64,000 nucleotides of DNA from positions 62,001 through 126,000 of the forward strand of contig NZ_JAJOZK010000009.1 in the NCBI RefSeq assembly GCF_022419185.1, written 5' to 3'. This stretch comes from Thermomonas flagellata. GTDB lineage: Bacteria > Pseudomonadota > Gammaproteobacteria > Xanthomonadales > Xanthomonadaceae. Shown here piece after piece: positions 17,400 through 26,400 of the stretch (position 1 is the stretch's first letter; each line of letters begins with the position of its first letter). The position numbers and the translations under genes were made by a program. The notes under the pieces are model-generated. The model was given only the letters and a program-made list of their open reading frames with translations. It was not told where the DNA came from and searched no databases.

Positions 17400-19106
17400 T
17401 CAGTGGCCGGCGAACGCCTGCGGCGGCGGCAGTTGCACCGGCACCCCGTCCGCGTCGCACAGGCCCTTGGCGCACAGCGCCTGGCGCAGGCGCGGGTTGG
17501 CCTGCAGCAGGAAGTGGAAGATCGCGTTCTGCTCCACGCTGCCGCGCACCGCGGCGCTGCCCGGGCCGCGCGCCCAGATGCCGACGTCGTCGCCGCCGTG
17601 GGTCTCCGCGCGGGTCGGCACCAGCGCTTCCTGCAGGTAGTCCGGGGCCTCGGTGTCCACCTGGGTGAGGTCCGGGCGGCCGTTGCGCGCCGGCTGCACG
17701 CCCTTGGCGTCGTGCTCGAAGTGCTTGGGCCCTTCCGGCTGGCTGTTGCTGGCGCCGACGTAGCCCGGGCCGTTGGCATAGCTCAGGGTGGTGTAGGGGC
17801 GCCCGGTCGCGTCCAGCGCCAGCTTCTCGGGGTCGGAGTCCTCGCCGCTGCCGCCCTTGACCTTGCCCAGGATCGGGTTGCCGCGCGCGGGATAGCCGAC
17901 GAAGCTCAGGGTGTGCGAGTGGTCGGCGGTGACCACGATCAGGGTGTCCTCCGGGGAGGTCATCTGCGCGGCCACGCGCACCGCGTCGGACAGGGCGATG
18001 GTGTCGGTCAGCGCGCGGAAGGCGTTGCCAGCGTGGTGGGCGTGGTCGATGCGGCCGCCCTCGACCAGCAGCACGAAGCCGTTCGGATTGCGCGCCAGGC
18101 GGGTGATGGCCGCGCGCGTCATCTCCGCCAGCGAGGGCTCGCCGGCCTTGTCCTGCGGGCGGTCGTGCTCGAAGTGCATGTGGTCCGGCTCGAACAGGCC
18201 GAGCAGCGGCTTGTCGTCCGGGGCCTGCCGCAGCTGCGCCTCGTTCCAGACGTAGACCCCGCCCGGGTGGCGCTTCAGCCACTCGGCGATCAGGTCGCGG
18301 CCGTCGCCGCGGGCGCCGGACAGCTGCGGGTATTCCGGATCGCGCTGGCTGGCCGGCATCAGGTTGATGCGGCCGCCGCCCATCAGCACGTCCGGGCCGC
18401 TGCCGTACGGGCTTTCCACCATCTGGCGGGCGATGTCGAGGCAGCCGGCGGCGCGCGCCTTGGCCGGCAGCTGGGTGTCGTTCTCCCAGTCGCGCTCGGC
18501 GCTGTGGCTGAAGGTGGCGGCGGGGGTGGCGTGGGTGACGCGGGTGGTGGTGACCACGCCGGTCGCCATCCCGGTGCTGGCGGCCAGCTCCCACAGGGTC
18601 AGCAGCGGGGCCTCGAGGGCGGCGTCGCAGTCGTCGCGCGGCGCGGTCTGGGCGATGCTGAGCACGCCCATGCGGGTCTTCACCCCGGTCGCCATCGCGC
18701 TCATGGTGCCGGCCGAGTCCGGGGTCTGTGAATTGGTGTTGTAGGTGCGGCTCAGCGCGGTCGCCGGGAACTGCTCCCAGGACAGGCGGTTCTCCTCGCC
18801 CGGCTGGCCCTTGCGCTGGCCTTCGAGGATGCGCGCGGCGGCCACGGTCGGCAGGCTCATGCCGTCGCCGACGAACAGGATCAGGTTCTTGGCGCGCCCG
18901 GCCATGGCGCCGCGCTCGGCGGCCTGGGCGGCGCCGGCGCGGAACCACCAGGCGGCGGTCTCGCCCTGCGGATGGGCGATCGCGGGGACGTCCACGCGCG
19001 CGACGGCCGGGGCGGCGGACAGGGCGGAAGGAGGGGCGCTGGCGCAGGCGCTCAGGGCGAACGCGGCCAGCCACGGCAGCAGGCGGGGGAGGGGGTGTCG
19101 GTCCAT
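17400..19106 (-). CDS. Alkaline phosphatase, PhoA family, lipoprotein
   Basis: A 568-residue precursor. Lipobox LSAC places the lipid-bearing cysteine at 21. The alkaline phosphatase core shows D81 (LILFVGDGM), the nucleophile in TPDSAGTMSAM (D130-S131), the metal-site strand VEGGRIDHAHHAGN and DHSHTL near the C-terminal third. It hydrolyses phosphomonoesters at the periplasmic side or cell surface. It is longer than E. coli PhoA because of insertions between about 300 and 500. A CATAAT hexamer lies 6 bases upstream of the ATG. No Pho box was recognised by eye in the 116-base divergent region. Confidence 0.88.
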   Translation of the reverse strand: MDRHPLPRLLPWLAAFALSACASAPPSALSAAPAVARVDVPAIAHPQGETAAWWFRAGAAQAAERGAMAGRAKNLILFVGDGMSLPTVAAARILEGQRKGQPGEENRLSWEQFPATALSRTYNTNSQTPDSAGTMSAMATGVKTRMGVLSIAQTAPRDDCDAALEAPLLTLWELAASTGMATGVVTTTRVTHATPAATFSHSAERDWENDTQLPAKARAAGCLDIARQMVESPYGSGPDVLMGGGRINLMPASQRDPEYPQLSGARGDGRDLIAEWLKRHPGGVYVWNEAQLRQAPDDKPLLGLFEPDHMHFEHDRPQDKAGEPSLAEMTRAAITRLARNPNGFVLLVEGGRIDHAHHAGNAFRALTDTIALSDAVRVAAQMTSPEDTLIVVTADHSHTLSFVGYPARGNPILGKVKGGSGEDSDPEKLALDATGRPYTTLSYANGPGYVGASNSQPEGPKHFEHDAKGVQPARNGRPDLTQVDTEAPDYLQEALVPTRAETHGGDDVGIWARGPGSAAVRGSVEQNAIFHFLLQANPRLRQALCAKGLCDADGVPVQLPPPQAFAGH

Positions 19107-19112
19107 CCGGCG

Positions 19113-19118
19113 ATTATG
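19113..19118 (-). promoter_or_regulatory. -10 element, leaderless geometry (alkaline phosphatase)
   Basis: CATAAT on the minus strand followed by CGCCGG and ATG; the 12 bases from ATAAT to the start codon are identical to those at the DMT transporter start. Confidence 0.5.
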
Positions 19119-19222
19119 GCCGCAAAAGTTTGACCGTCATGCGGCAGCATGCCGATCCCGGCACTGCCGCCGCGGGCGGGCCTCGGGTATGGTCGGCGCT
19201 TTCTTGGGCGCAAGGTGGCGGC

Positions 19223-20545
19223 ATGCTGCAGTGGTGGTTCCGGATCCGGTTCTGGCAGCGGGTGCTGCTCGGCTTCGTGCTCGGGATCGCCGCCGGCTGG
19301 GCGCTGGGACCGCAGGCCGAGCGCTGGCTCGCGCCGGTCGGGCAGGTGTACGTCAACCTGATCCAGATGATCGCGATCCCGCTGGTGCTGTTCGCGGTGA
19401 TCAACGCGGTCGGCTCCCTGCACGGCAAGCGCTCGGTGGCCGCGCTCGGCGGGCGCACCCTGCTGTGGTTCGCGATCACCGCGGTGCTCGCGGTCGCGGT
19501 CGGGCTGGCCACCGGCTGGCTGCTGCGCCCGGGCGCCGGGGTCGATCTGGCCGACCTCAAGCTGGCCGCCGACTACCGCCCGCGCGAGGTGCCGGGGCCG
19601 CTGGACGTGCTGCTGAACCTGGTGCCGGCCAACCCGTTCCGCGCGCTGTCGGCCAGCGCCACCGGCAAGACCGCCGACGGGCTGGCGGTGCTGGTGCCGA
19701 GCAACTACACCATCCTGCAGGTGATCTTCTTCGCCGCGCTGCTCGGCGCCGCGCTGGTGCGGATCGGCGAGCAGGGGCGCCAGCTGCGCGCGCTGGCGGC
19801 GGAGGCCAACGCGCTGATGATCCAGGTGACCCGCTTCGTGCTGGAGTTCACCCCGCTGGGCACGTTCGCGCTGATCGCCGCGCTGGTCGGCGGCTACGGC
19901 TTCGCCAAGCTGCTGCCGCTGGGGCAGTTCGTGGTCGCGCTGTACGTGGCCTGCGCGGTGCAGATCGTGGTGGTGTACGGCGGCCTGCTGCTGGCGCACG
20001 GGCTGAACCCGCTCAAGTTCCTGCGCGGGGCGCTGCCGGCGATGCAGGTCGGGTTCGTGGCATCCTCCAGCTTCGCCGCGCTGCCGCTGTCGCTGCGCAG
20101 CGTGGTCCACAACCACGGGGTCGACCGCGACTACGCCGCGTTCGCGGTGCCGCTCGGGGCCAGCATCAAGATGGACGGCTGCGGCGCGATCTACCCGGCG
20201 CTGGCGGCGGTGTTCATTGCCCAGTACGCCGGGCTCGACCTGAGCCCGGCGCAGTACCTGGTGATCGCGCTGGCCTCGGTGCTCGGCAGCTTCGGCACCG
20301 CCGGGGTGCCGGGCACCGCGGTGATCATGGCCACCGTGGTGCTCAGCGCGGCCGGGCTGCCGCTGGCGGCGATCGGCTACCTGTACGCGATCGACCGCAT
20401 CCTGGACATGATGCGGACCATGACCAACGTCACCGGGCAGATGCTGGTGCCGGTGCTGGTCGCGCGCGAGACCGGCCTGCTCGACCGCCGCATCTACGAC
20501 GCCGCGCCCAGCAACCTCGGGCTGGAGCACGCCGGCGGCGACTGA
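19223..20545 (+). CDS. DAACS-family dicarboxylate/amino acid symporter with altered cation site
   Basis: A 440-residue transporter of the glutamate/aspartate:cation symporter fold: eight membrane helices, a serine-rich hairpin (ASSSFAALP) and a second hairpin (FGTAGVPGTA). The TM8 substrate face is normal (IDRILDMMRTMTNVTG, with D395, R398, N402). Two residues that form a sodium site in the archaeal homologue GltPh are changed: the NMDGT motif reads KMDGC (K316 for Asn310) and the TM8 Asp405 position is Gln (Q406). Substrate is probably an acidic amino acid or dicarboxylate because the TM8 Arg is kept. Coupling ion may not be sodium. It is divergent from the phosphatase. Confidence 0.85.
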   Translation: MLQWWFRIRFWQRVLLGFVLGIAAGWALGPQAERWLAPVGQVYVNLIQMIAIPLVLFAVINAVGSLHGKRSVAALGGRTLLWFAITAVLAVAVGLATGWLLRPGAGVDLADLKLAADYRPREVPGPLDVLLNLVPANPFRALSASATGKTADGLAVLVPSNYTILQVIFFAALLGAALVRIGEQGRQLRALAAEANALMIQVTRFVLEFTPLGTFALIAALVGGYGFAKLLPLGQFVVALYVACAVQIVVVYGGLLLAHGLNPLKFLRGALPAMQVGFVASSSFAALPLSLRSVVHNHGVDRDYAAFAVPLGASIKMDGCGAIYPALAAVFIAQYAGLDLSPAQYLVIALASVLGSFGTAGVPGTAVIMATVVLSAAGLPLAAIGYLYAIDRILDMMRTMTNVTGQMLVPVLVARETGLLDRRIYDAAPSNLGLEHAGGD

Positions 20546-20560
20546 TCCTTCCCTGCGGCG

Positions 20561-20566
20561 TAGGAT
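20561..20566 (+). promoter_or_regulatory. -10 element, leaderless geometry (thioesterase)
   Basis: TAGGAT, 6 bases, then the ATG at 20573. The element falls in the 27-base gap after the symporter stop codon. Confidence 0.4.
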
Positions 20567-20572
20567 GGCGGC

Positions 20573-21073
20573 ATGAGCGGACAGCAGCGGCAACTGACGA
20601 TGCGGTTCCTGGCCGAGCCGACCGACGTCAACTACGGCGGCAAGGTGCACGGCGGCCAGGTGATGAAGTGGATCGACCAGGCCGGCTACGCCGCCGCGGT
20701 CGGCTGGAGCGGGCGCTACAGCGTGACGGTGGCGGTCGGCGGGATCCGCTTCGTCGCCCCGATCCGGATCAGCGACCTGGTGACGGTCAAGGCCACCCTG
20801 GTGCATACCGGCACCACCTCCATGCACTTCGCGGTCGACGTGCATGCGCGCGACCCGATGCAGATCGACGGCGACCGCCTGTGCACCCACTGCGTGATCG
20901 TGTTCGTCGCCCTCGACGGGGTGGAGGGCCATCCGGTGCCGGTGCCGAGCTGGACCCCGACCACCGACGAGGACCGCCGCCTGGCCGACTACGCGCTGCA
21001 GGTGATGGCCCTGAGCAAGGGCATCGAGGAGACGGTAGCGCGCTACCGCGAGGCCAGCCACGCCCCGGATTGA
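20573..21073 (+). CDS. Acyl-CoA thioesterase, hotdog fold
   Basis: A 166-residue single-hotdog protein. The TDVNYGGKVHGGQVMKWID segment is the N-terminal signature of the YciA/BACH-type acyl-CoA thioesterases, followed by the VAVGGIRFVAPIRISDLV strand pair. It hydrolyses acyl-CoA to free acid and CoA; chain-length preference cannot be told. It starts 27 bases after the symporter on the same strand and may be read from that transcript or from the TAGGAT element next to its own start. Confidence 0.83.
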   Translation: MSGQQRQLTMRFLAEPTDVNYGGKVHGGQVMKWIDQAGYAAAVGWSGRYSVTVAVGGIRFVAPIRISDLVTVKATLVHTGTTSMHFAVDVHARDPMQIDGDRLCTHCVIVFVALDGVEGHPVPVPSWTPTTDEDRRLADYALQVMALSKGIEETVARYREASHAPD

Positions 21074-21088
21074 GGGCCCGGACGCGCC

Positions 21089-21110
21089 GACGCCGCCCGC
21101 AGGCGGCGTC
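21089..21110. terminator. Hairpin between thioesterase and NlpC/P60 gene
   Basis: Perfect 9-bp stem GACGCCGCC/GGCGGCGTC with loop CGCA, located 15 bases after the thioesterase stop and between convergent genes. No U-tract. Confidence 0.45.
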
Positions 21111-21148
21111 GTGGGGATGCAGGAGCGCCTGTCGCAGCGCGCGCGGCG

Positions 21149-21862
21149 TCAATTGCCGGCCAGCACCCGGCGCGCCTGCATGAACTTGTCCGCCCAGTAG
21201 CCGGTGGTCAGGCTGGACACTGTCACGTCGCGCCCGGTGCGCGGCGCGTGCAGGAAATTGCCGTTGCCCAGGTAGATGCCGACGTGGTCGATCCGGCCGC
21301 GGCGGCCGAAGAACACCAGGTCGCCCTCGGCCAGCGCGGCCGGGTCGGTCACCGCGATGCCCTCGTTGGCCATCGCCCGCGAGACCCGCGGCAGGTCGAT
21401 GCCGATGCTGCTGAACACATAGCCGACCAGGCCGCTGCAGTCGAAGCCGCGGTCGGGGTTGCTGCCGCCCCAGCGATAGGGGGTGCCGAGCAGGGCCAGC
21501 GCGCGCTGCAGCACGGTCTTGATGGTGCTGGAGGTGCCGGCCTGGGCGCTGCTGGCGGCCTGCAGGGCCTGCAGCTGCTGCGCCAGCGGGGCGGTGTCCG
21601 GGGTCGCCAGCGCGGCGGGGGCCGGCAGCAGGGGGCTCGCCGCCGCGGCGGTGACGGGCGCGGCAACGCCGCTGGGCGTGCCGGCATCGGTGGCCGGGGC
21701 CGCCGGGATGGCCGGGGCCGCGGCCGGCGCCGCGGTTGCGGCGACCGGATTGGCCGGGCTGGCGGCGAAGGCCGGGGCGGCACAGGCCGCCAGCAGCAGG
21801 GTCAGGACGAGTCGGGAGCGGTTGCGCCGGGTATGGCCGTGGGGCAGGGTCACTGTCGTCAC
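21149..21862 (-). CDS. NlpC/P60 cell-wall peptidase (paralogue 1)
   Basis: A 237-residue exported protein. The N-terminus is a signal peptide (cleavage near AFAA, about 33), followed by an Ala/Pro linker to about 105. The NlpC/P60 catalytic domain has C142 (FDCSGLVGY), H193 (IDHVGIYLG) and a third polar residue H205 (NFLHAPRTG). Such enzymes cut D-gamma-glutamyl-diaminopimelate bonds in peptidoglycan. The start is a GTG with no strong ribosome site, so the exact start is uncertain by a few codons. It lies 156 bases downstream of a shorter paralogue on the same strand. Confidence 0.85.
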   Translation of the reverse strand: MTTVTLPHGHTRRNRSRLVLTLLLAACAAPAFAASPANPVAATAAPAAAPAIPAAPATDAGTPSGVAAPVTAAAASPLLPAPAALATPDTAPLAQQLQALQAASSAQAGTSSTIKTVLQRALALLGTPYRWGGSNPDRGFDCSGLVGYVFSSIGIDLPRVSRAMANEGIAVTDPAALAEGDLVFFGRRGRIDHVGIYLGNGNFLHAPRTGRDVTVSSLTTGYWADKFMQARRVLAGN

Positions 21863-22018
21863 GCGGTCATCACGAAATCGAACCAGCGGCGACTATGCCG
21901 GCCTTGGCCGGCCGAAGGGTTCAAAAAACGTTACGCGGGAAAACATGAATGCGGGGCGCGGTCACATTTTTGTCCCATGGCCGCGTTCATTTTCGTGATG
22001 GCGGCCGCCCCGGCCCAT

Positions 22019-22561
22019 TCAGAACAGCAGGCGCCGGGCGCCGCTGTAGCGCCGCTGCCACCACGGTGCGTCCAGATGGTCCAGGCGCACGGTACCGCCG
22101 CTGCTCGGGGCATGCACGAAGCGGCCCTCGCCGACGTAGATGCCGACGTGGGTGACGTTGCCACCCTCGGAAAAGAACACCAGGTCGCCGCCGGCTAGCT
22201 GCGCCGGGGCGATCGTGGGGCCGGCCAGCGCCGCCAGTTCGCGGGTGGTGCGCGGCAGGCGCATGTCCAGCATGTCGCGGTAGACGTAGTTGACCAGCCC
22301 GCTGCAGTCGAAGCCGCCCTCCGGGGTATTGCCGCCCCAGCGGTAGGGGGTGCCGACCAGGCTCAGCGCCCGCATCAGCACCGCGTTGGCGCGCGCCGGG
22401 TCGGCCGGCGGCAGCACCGGCCAGGCGCGCGCGGCCGGCGCGGCCGGCGTGCGCACGCGCTCGGGGCCGGCGCAGGCGGCCAGCGCCAGCAGGCATGGCA
22501 GGCACCAGGCGATGCGCCGATAATGCGCGCCCGGTCGCCGCAGGTGGGCGGCAGGGTCCAT
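22019..22561 (-). CDS. NlpC/P60 lipoprotein peptidase (paralogue 2)
   Basis: A 180-residue lipoprotein with lipobox LAAC (C30) and the same catalytic set as its neighbour: C86 (FDCSGLVNY), H138 (VTHVGIYVG), H150 (RFVHAPSSG). The two catalytic domains share GTPYRWGG, the Cys motif and the His motifs, so they are tandem paralogues; this one is probably membrane-anchored and the other soluble. Peptidoglycan endopeptidase activity is inferred from the family. It is divergent from slyD with 63 bases between starts. Confidence 0.83.
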   Translation of the reverse strand: MDPAAHLRRPGAHYRRIAWCLPCLLALAACAGPERVRTPAAPAARAWPVLPPADPARANAVLMRALSLVGTPYRWGGNTPEGGFDCSGLVNYVYRDMLDMRLPRTTRELAALAGPTIAPAQLAGGDLVFFSEGGNVTHVGIYVGEGRFVHAPSSGGTVRLDHLDAPWWQRRYSGARRLLF

Positions 22562-22624
22562 GGCGGCACAGTCTTGCCGCATCCCGCAATCCCGGCAAGC
22601 GCCGCCAGCAGCGAGTCCACGCCC

Positions 22625-23107
22625 ATGAAGATCGAGAAAGACCGCATCGTCCGTTTCCACTATGCCGTCGCCGAGGCCGGCCAGGCCCCGCTGGAGAGTT
22701 CCCGCGACGGCGGCGAGCCGCTGGCGATCCTGTTCGGGCACGGCCAGATCATCCCGGGCCTGGAGAAGGCGATGGAAGGGCACGAGGCGGGCGACAGCTT
22801 CAAGGCCCAGGTGCCGGCGGCGGAGGCCTATGGCGAGCGCCGCGAGGGCCTGACCCAGCGCATCCCGAAGAAGCACTTCGGCGCGCAGAAGCTCGAGCCG
22901 GGCATGCAGGTCGTGCTGCAGACCCACTTCGGGCCGCGCGCGGTCACCATCGAGAAGGTCGGCCTGAGCGTGGTCGATGTCGACCTCAACCACCCGATGG
23001 CCGGCAAGGACCTCGACTTCGACATCGAGATCGTGGAGGTGCGCGAGGCCAGCGCCGAGGAACTGGCGCACGGCCACGTCCACGGCGAGGGCGGCCACGC
23101 CCACTGA
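22625..23107 (+). CDS. slyD: FKBP-type peptidyl-prolyl isomerase, SlyD family
   Basis: A 160-residue cytoplasmic chaperone-isomerase. The FKBP half-domains (LFGHGQIIPGLEKAMEGHE and DLNHPMAGKDLDFDIEIVEV) flank the insert-in-flap region typical of SlyD. The tail is short but His-rich (HGHVHGEGGHAH), compatible with weak nickel or zinc binding; the long Cys/His tail of E. coli SlyD is absent. Role: folding of nascent proteins and possibly nickel handling for metalloenzymes. Confidence 0.9.
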   Translation: MKIEKDRIVRFHYAVAEAGQAPLESSRDGGEPLAILFGHGQIIPGLEKAMEGHEAGDSFKAQVPAAEAYGERREGLTQRIPKKHFGAQKLEPGMQVVLQTHFGPRAVTIEKVGLSVVDVDLNHPMAGKDLDFDIEIVEVREASAEELAHGHVHGEGGHAH

Positions 23108-23183
23108 GCCGCAGCCCGCGACCGCGGCGGCGGTTCCCGGCTAGGATGGGGCTCTGCCGCGCGGTGCGGCGAGGGAGGCGAGC

Positions 23184-24476
23184 GTGCAGGGGCAGGCGGC
23201 ATCCGCCGCGCCGGGCGGGATGCCGGCGCAGACCGACGTGCTGGTGATCGGGGCCGGCGTCTCCGGGCTGGCCGCGGCGCTCGCCCTGCTGGCCGACGGC
23301 CGCGGCGTGACCGTGATCGACGCCGGGCGCATCGGCGGCGGCGCCTCGCACGGCAACTGCGGCACCCTGACCCCCAGCCATGCCCCGCCGCTGGCGGCGC
23401 CGGGGACGGTGCTGCGCGCGCTGCGCTGGATGTTCACCCCGGATGCGCCGCTGTACGTGCCGGCCCGCTTCGACCCGGCGCTGTGGCGCTGGCTCGCCGG
23501 CTTCGCCCGCCGCTGCAACCGCCGCGACTGGCTGGCCAGCGCACGCGCCAAGGCCGCCCTGCTGCTGGATTCGCGGGCGCGGATCGCGGACTGGATCGCG
23601 CGCTACGGATTGCAGTGCGAATTCGTCGAGAGCGGCGAGGACTACGTGTTCGCCGACCCGCGCGCGTTCGAGCACGACCAGCGCGAGCTGCCGCTGCTGC
23701 GCGAGCTGGGCATCCGCGCCGAGGTGTTCGACGGGACGGCCTATGCCGCGCAGGAGCCGGCGCTCAGGCCCGGCCTGGCCGGTGCGATCCGCTTCGCCGG
23801 GGACGCCGCGCTGCGCCCGGACCGCTACGTGGCGGAGCTGGCGCGCTGCGTGCGCGAACGCGGCGGGCAGGTAGTCGAGCACTGCGCGCTGCACGCGCTC
23901 GAGGCCGGCACGGACGGCGTGCAGGCCGAGACCGCCGCCGGCCCGGTGCGCGCACGCGAGGCGGTGCTGGCGGCCGGGGCGTGGTCGCCCCTGCTGGCGC
24001 GCGCGGTCGGCCAGCGCTGGCTGCGGCGCGCGATCCAGCCGGGCAAGGGCTATTCGATCACCTACGATCCGCCGGCGCTGGTGCCGCGCCGCCCGCTCAC
24101 CCTGCGCGACGTGTCGGTGTGCGTGACCGCGTGGCCGAGCGGGTTCCGCCTCGGCAGCACGATGGAGTTCTCCGGCTACGACAGCAGCCTCAACGAGCGC
24201 CGCCTGGGCGCGCTCGAGCGCGGCGCGCGGCGGTTCCTGCGCGAACCGGTCGGGCCGCGCGTGCGCGAGCGCTGGTTCGGCTGGCGGCCGATGAGCCGCG
24301 ACGACATCCCGCTGATCGGGCGCGCGCCGGGCCAGCCGCGCCTGTGGCTGTCCACCGGGCACGGGATGATGGGGGTGGGGATGAGCGCCGGCGGCGCGCA
24401 ACTGCTGGCCGACCGGATGGCCGGGCGCACCCCGGCGCTGGATCCGTCCCCGTTCGACCCGGCGCGGTTCGGCTAG
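23184..24476 (+). CDS. FAD-dependent oxidoreductase, D-amino acid dehydrogenase-like
   Basis: A 430-residue flavoprotein of the DAO/DadA family. The dinucleotide fold starts at VLVIGAGVSGLAAALAL; the C-terminal FAD contact is LSTGHGMMGVGMSAGGAQLL. GNCGTLTPSH after the first fold recalls the DadA-type loop. Likely reaction: oxidative deamination of a D-amino acid (or a related cyclic amine such as hydroxyproline) with electrons going to quinone. I used the GTG at 23184 because AGGGAGG lies 7 bases before it; an ATG at 23220 is the alternative and would remove 12 residues. It converges on parE. Confidence 0.78.
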   Translation: MQGQAASAAPGGMPAQTDVLVIGAGVSGLAAALALLADGRGVTVIDAGRIGGGASHGNCGTLTPSHAPPLAAPGTVLRALRWMFTPDAPLYVPARFDPALWRWLAGFARRCNRRDWLASARAKAALLLDSRARIADWIARYGLQCEFVESGEDYVFADPRAFEHDQRELPLLRELGIRAEVFDGTAYAAQEPALRPGLAGAIRFAGDAALRPDRYVAELARCVRERGGQVVEHCALHALEAGTDGVQAETAAGPVRAREAVLAAGAWSPLLARAVGQRWLRRAIQPGKGYSITYDPPALVPRRPLTLRDVSVCVTAWPSGFRLGSTMEFSGYDSSLNERRLGALERGARRFLREPVGPRVRERWFGWRPMSRDDIPLIGRAPGQPRLWLSTGHGMMGVGMSAGGAQLLADRMAGRTPALDPSPFDPARFG

Positions 24477-24510
24477 GCGCGCCGCGCGCCGGCCAGGCGC
24501 GAGGCGGGGG

Positions 24511-26400
24511 TCAGACCTCCAGCGTCGCCAGGTCGCCCTTCTGCTCCAGCCAGCTCTTGCGGTCGGCGGCGCGCTTCTTGGCCAGCAGCATGTCCATCAG
24601 GCCGGCGGTGGCGGCGTCGTCATCCACGGTCAGCTGGACCAGGCGGCGGGTGTCCACGTGCATGGTGGATTCACGCAGCTGCTGCGGGTTCATCTCGCCC
24701 AGGCCCTTGAAGCGGGTGACGTTGACCTGGCCCTTGAGCTTCTCGCGTTGGATCTTCTCCAGCAGCAGGCGCTTTTCCTCCTCGTCCAGCGCGTAGAACA
24801 CCTGCTTGCCCACGTCCACCCGGAACAGCGGCGGCATCGCCACGAACACGTGGCCGGCGCGCACCAGCGCGGGGAAGTGCCTGAGGAACAGCGCGCTGAG
24901 CAGGGTGGCGATGTGCAGGCCGTCGGAGTCGGCGTCGGCGAGGATGATGATCTTGCCGTAGCGCAGCCCGGACACGTCGTCCTTGCCGGGATCGCAGCCG
25001 ATCGCCACCGCCAGGTCGTGCACTTCCTGCGAGGCCAGCACCTGGCCCGAGGCGACCTCCCAGGTGTTCAGGATCTTGCCGCGCAGCGGCAGGATGGCCT
25101 GGAAGTCCTTGTCGCGCGCTTGCTTGGCGCTGCCGCCGGCGGAGTCGCCCTCGACCAGGAACAGCTCGGTGCGCGACAGGTCCTGGCTGATGCAGTCGGC
25201 CAGCTTGCCGGGCAGGGCCGGGCCCTGGGTGACCTTCTTGCGGACGACCTGCTTTTCGGTCTTGAGCCGCGCCGCGGCGCGCTCGATCGCGAGCTGGGCG
25301 ATCTTCTCGCCGAGCTCGACGTGCTGGTTCAGCCACAGCGAGAACGCGTCGTGCGCGGCGCCCTCCACGAACCCGGCGGCCTGCCGCGAGGACAGGCGCT
25401 CCTTGGTCTGGCCGGAGAACTGCGGGTCGGTCATCTTCAGCGACAGCACGAAGCTGGCGCGGTCCCACACGTCCTCGGGCGCCAGCTTGACGCCGCGCGG
25501 CAGCAGGTTGCGGAAGTCGCAGAACTCGCGCAGGGCCTCGGTCAGGCCGGTGCGCAGGCCGTTGACGTGGGTGCCGTGCTGGGCGGTGGGGATCAGGTTG
25601 ACGTAGCTCTCCTGCACCAGCTCGCCCTCGGGCACCCAGGCCACCGCCCAGTCCGCGACCTCGGTGTCCTTCTTCAGCGACCCGACGAACAGCGCCGGCG
25701 GCAGCAGCTCGCGGCCCTCGAGTTCGCCGCGCAGGTAGTCGCGCAGGCCGTCCTCGTACTGCCACTGCACGCGCTCGCCGCTGGCCTCGTCGAACAGCGC
25801 GACGGCCAGCCCCGGGCACAGCACGGCCTTGGCGCGCAGCAGGTGCTTGAGCGCGCGCAGGTTGAACTTCGGCGTGTCGAAGTACTTCGGGTCCGGCCAG
25901 AAGCGCACGCGGGTGCCGGTGTTCTTCCTGCCCACCGAGCCCACCACCTGCAGCGGCGAGGCGCGCTCGCCGTCGGCGAAGGCCATGTGGTACTCGCTGC
26001 CGTCGCGCTTGATGAACACATCGACCTTCTTCGACAGCGCGTTGACCACGCTCACGCCGACGCCGTGCAGGCCGCCGCTGAAGGTGTAGTTCTTGTTGCT
26101 GAACTTGCCGCCCGCGTGTAGGCGGGTGAGGATCAGCTCGACCCCGGGGATCTTCTCCTCCGGGTGGAGGTCCACCGGCATGCCGCGGCCGTCGTCGGCG
26201 ACCTCGCAGCTGCCGTCGGCGTGCAGGGTCACCTCGATGCGCCTGGCGTGCCCGGCCAGCGCTTCGTCCACCGCGTTGTCGATCACCTCCTGCGCCAGGT
26301 GGTTGGGGCGGCTGGTGTCGGTGTACATGCCGGGCCGGCGCTTGACCGGGTCCAGGCCGGAGAGGACTTCGATGTCGGCGGCGTTGTAGCGGGAACTCAT
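24511..26400 (-). CDS. parE: DNA topoisomerase IV subunit B
   Basis: A 629-residue protein of normal length. GHKL ATPase motifs are present (EVIDNAVDEA, ADDGRGMPV, GGLHGVGVSVVNAL), then the transducer, then the TOPRIM domain with EGDSAGGSAKQARD and ILADADSDGLH, and the C-terminal FKGLGEMNPQQL. It pairs with ParC to decatenate chromosomes. The QTKERLSSR region and absence of a 170-residue insert separate it from GyrB. The start gives MSSRYNAADIEVLSGLDPVK. Confidence 0.95.
   Translation of the reverse strand: MSSRYNAADIEVLSGLDPVKRRPGMYTDTSRPNHLAQEVIDNAVDEALAGHARRIEVTLHADGSCEVADDGRGMPVDLHPEEKIPGVELILTRLHAGGKFSNKNYTFSGGLHGVGVSVVNALSKKVDVFIKRDGSEYHMAFADGERASPLQVVGSVGRKNTGTRVRFWPDPKYFDTPKFNLRALKHLLRAKAVLCPGLAVALFDEASGERVQWQYEDGLRDYLRGELEGRELLPPALFVGSLKKDTEVADWAVAWVPEGELVQESYVNLIPTAQHGTHVNGLRTGLTEALREFCDFRNLLPRGVKLAPEDVWDRASFVLSLKMTDPQFSGQTKERLSSRQAAGFVEGAAHDAFSLWLNQHVELGEKIAQLAIERAAARLKTEKQVVRKKVTQGPALPGKLADCISQDLSRTELFLVEGDSAGGSAKQARDKDFQAILPLRGKILNTWEVASGQVLASQEVHDLAVAIGCDPGKDDVSGLRYGKIIILADADSDGLHIATLLSALFLRHFPALVRAGHVFVAMPPLFRVDVGKQVFYALDEEEKRLLLEKIQREKLKGQVNVTRFKGLGEMNPQQLRESTMHVDTRRLVQLTVDDDAATAGLMDMLLAKKRAADRKSWLEQKGDLATLEV

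Noticed and set aside
21897-21912. Inverted repeat gccggcc-tt-ggccggc as a terminator
   Set aside because: Two-base loop and no U-tract on either strand; could be a protein site but no evidence was found.
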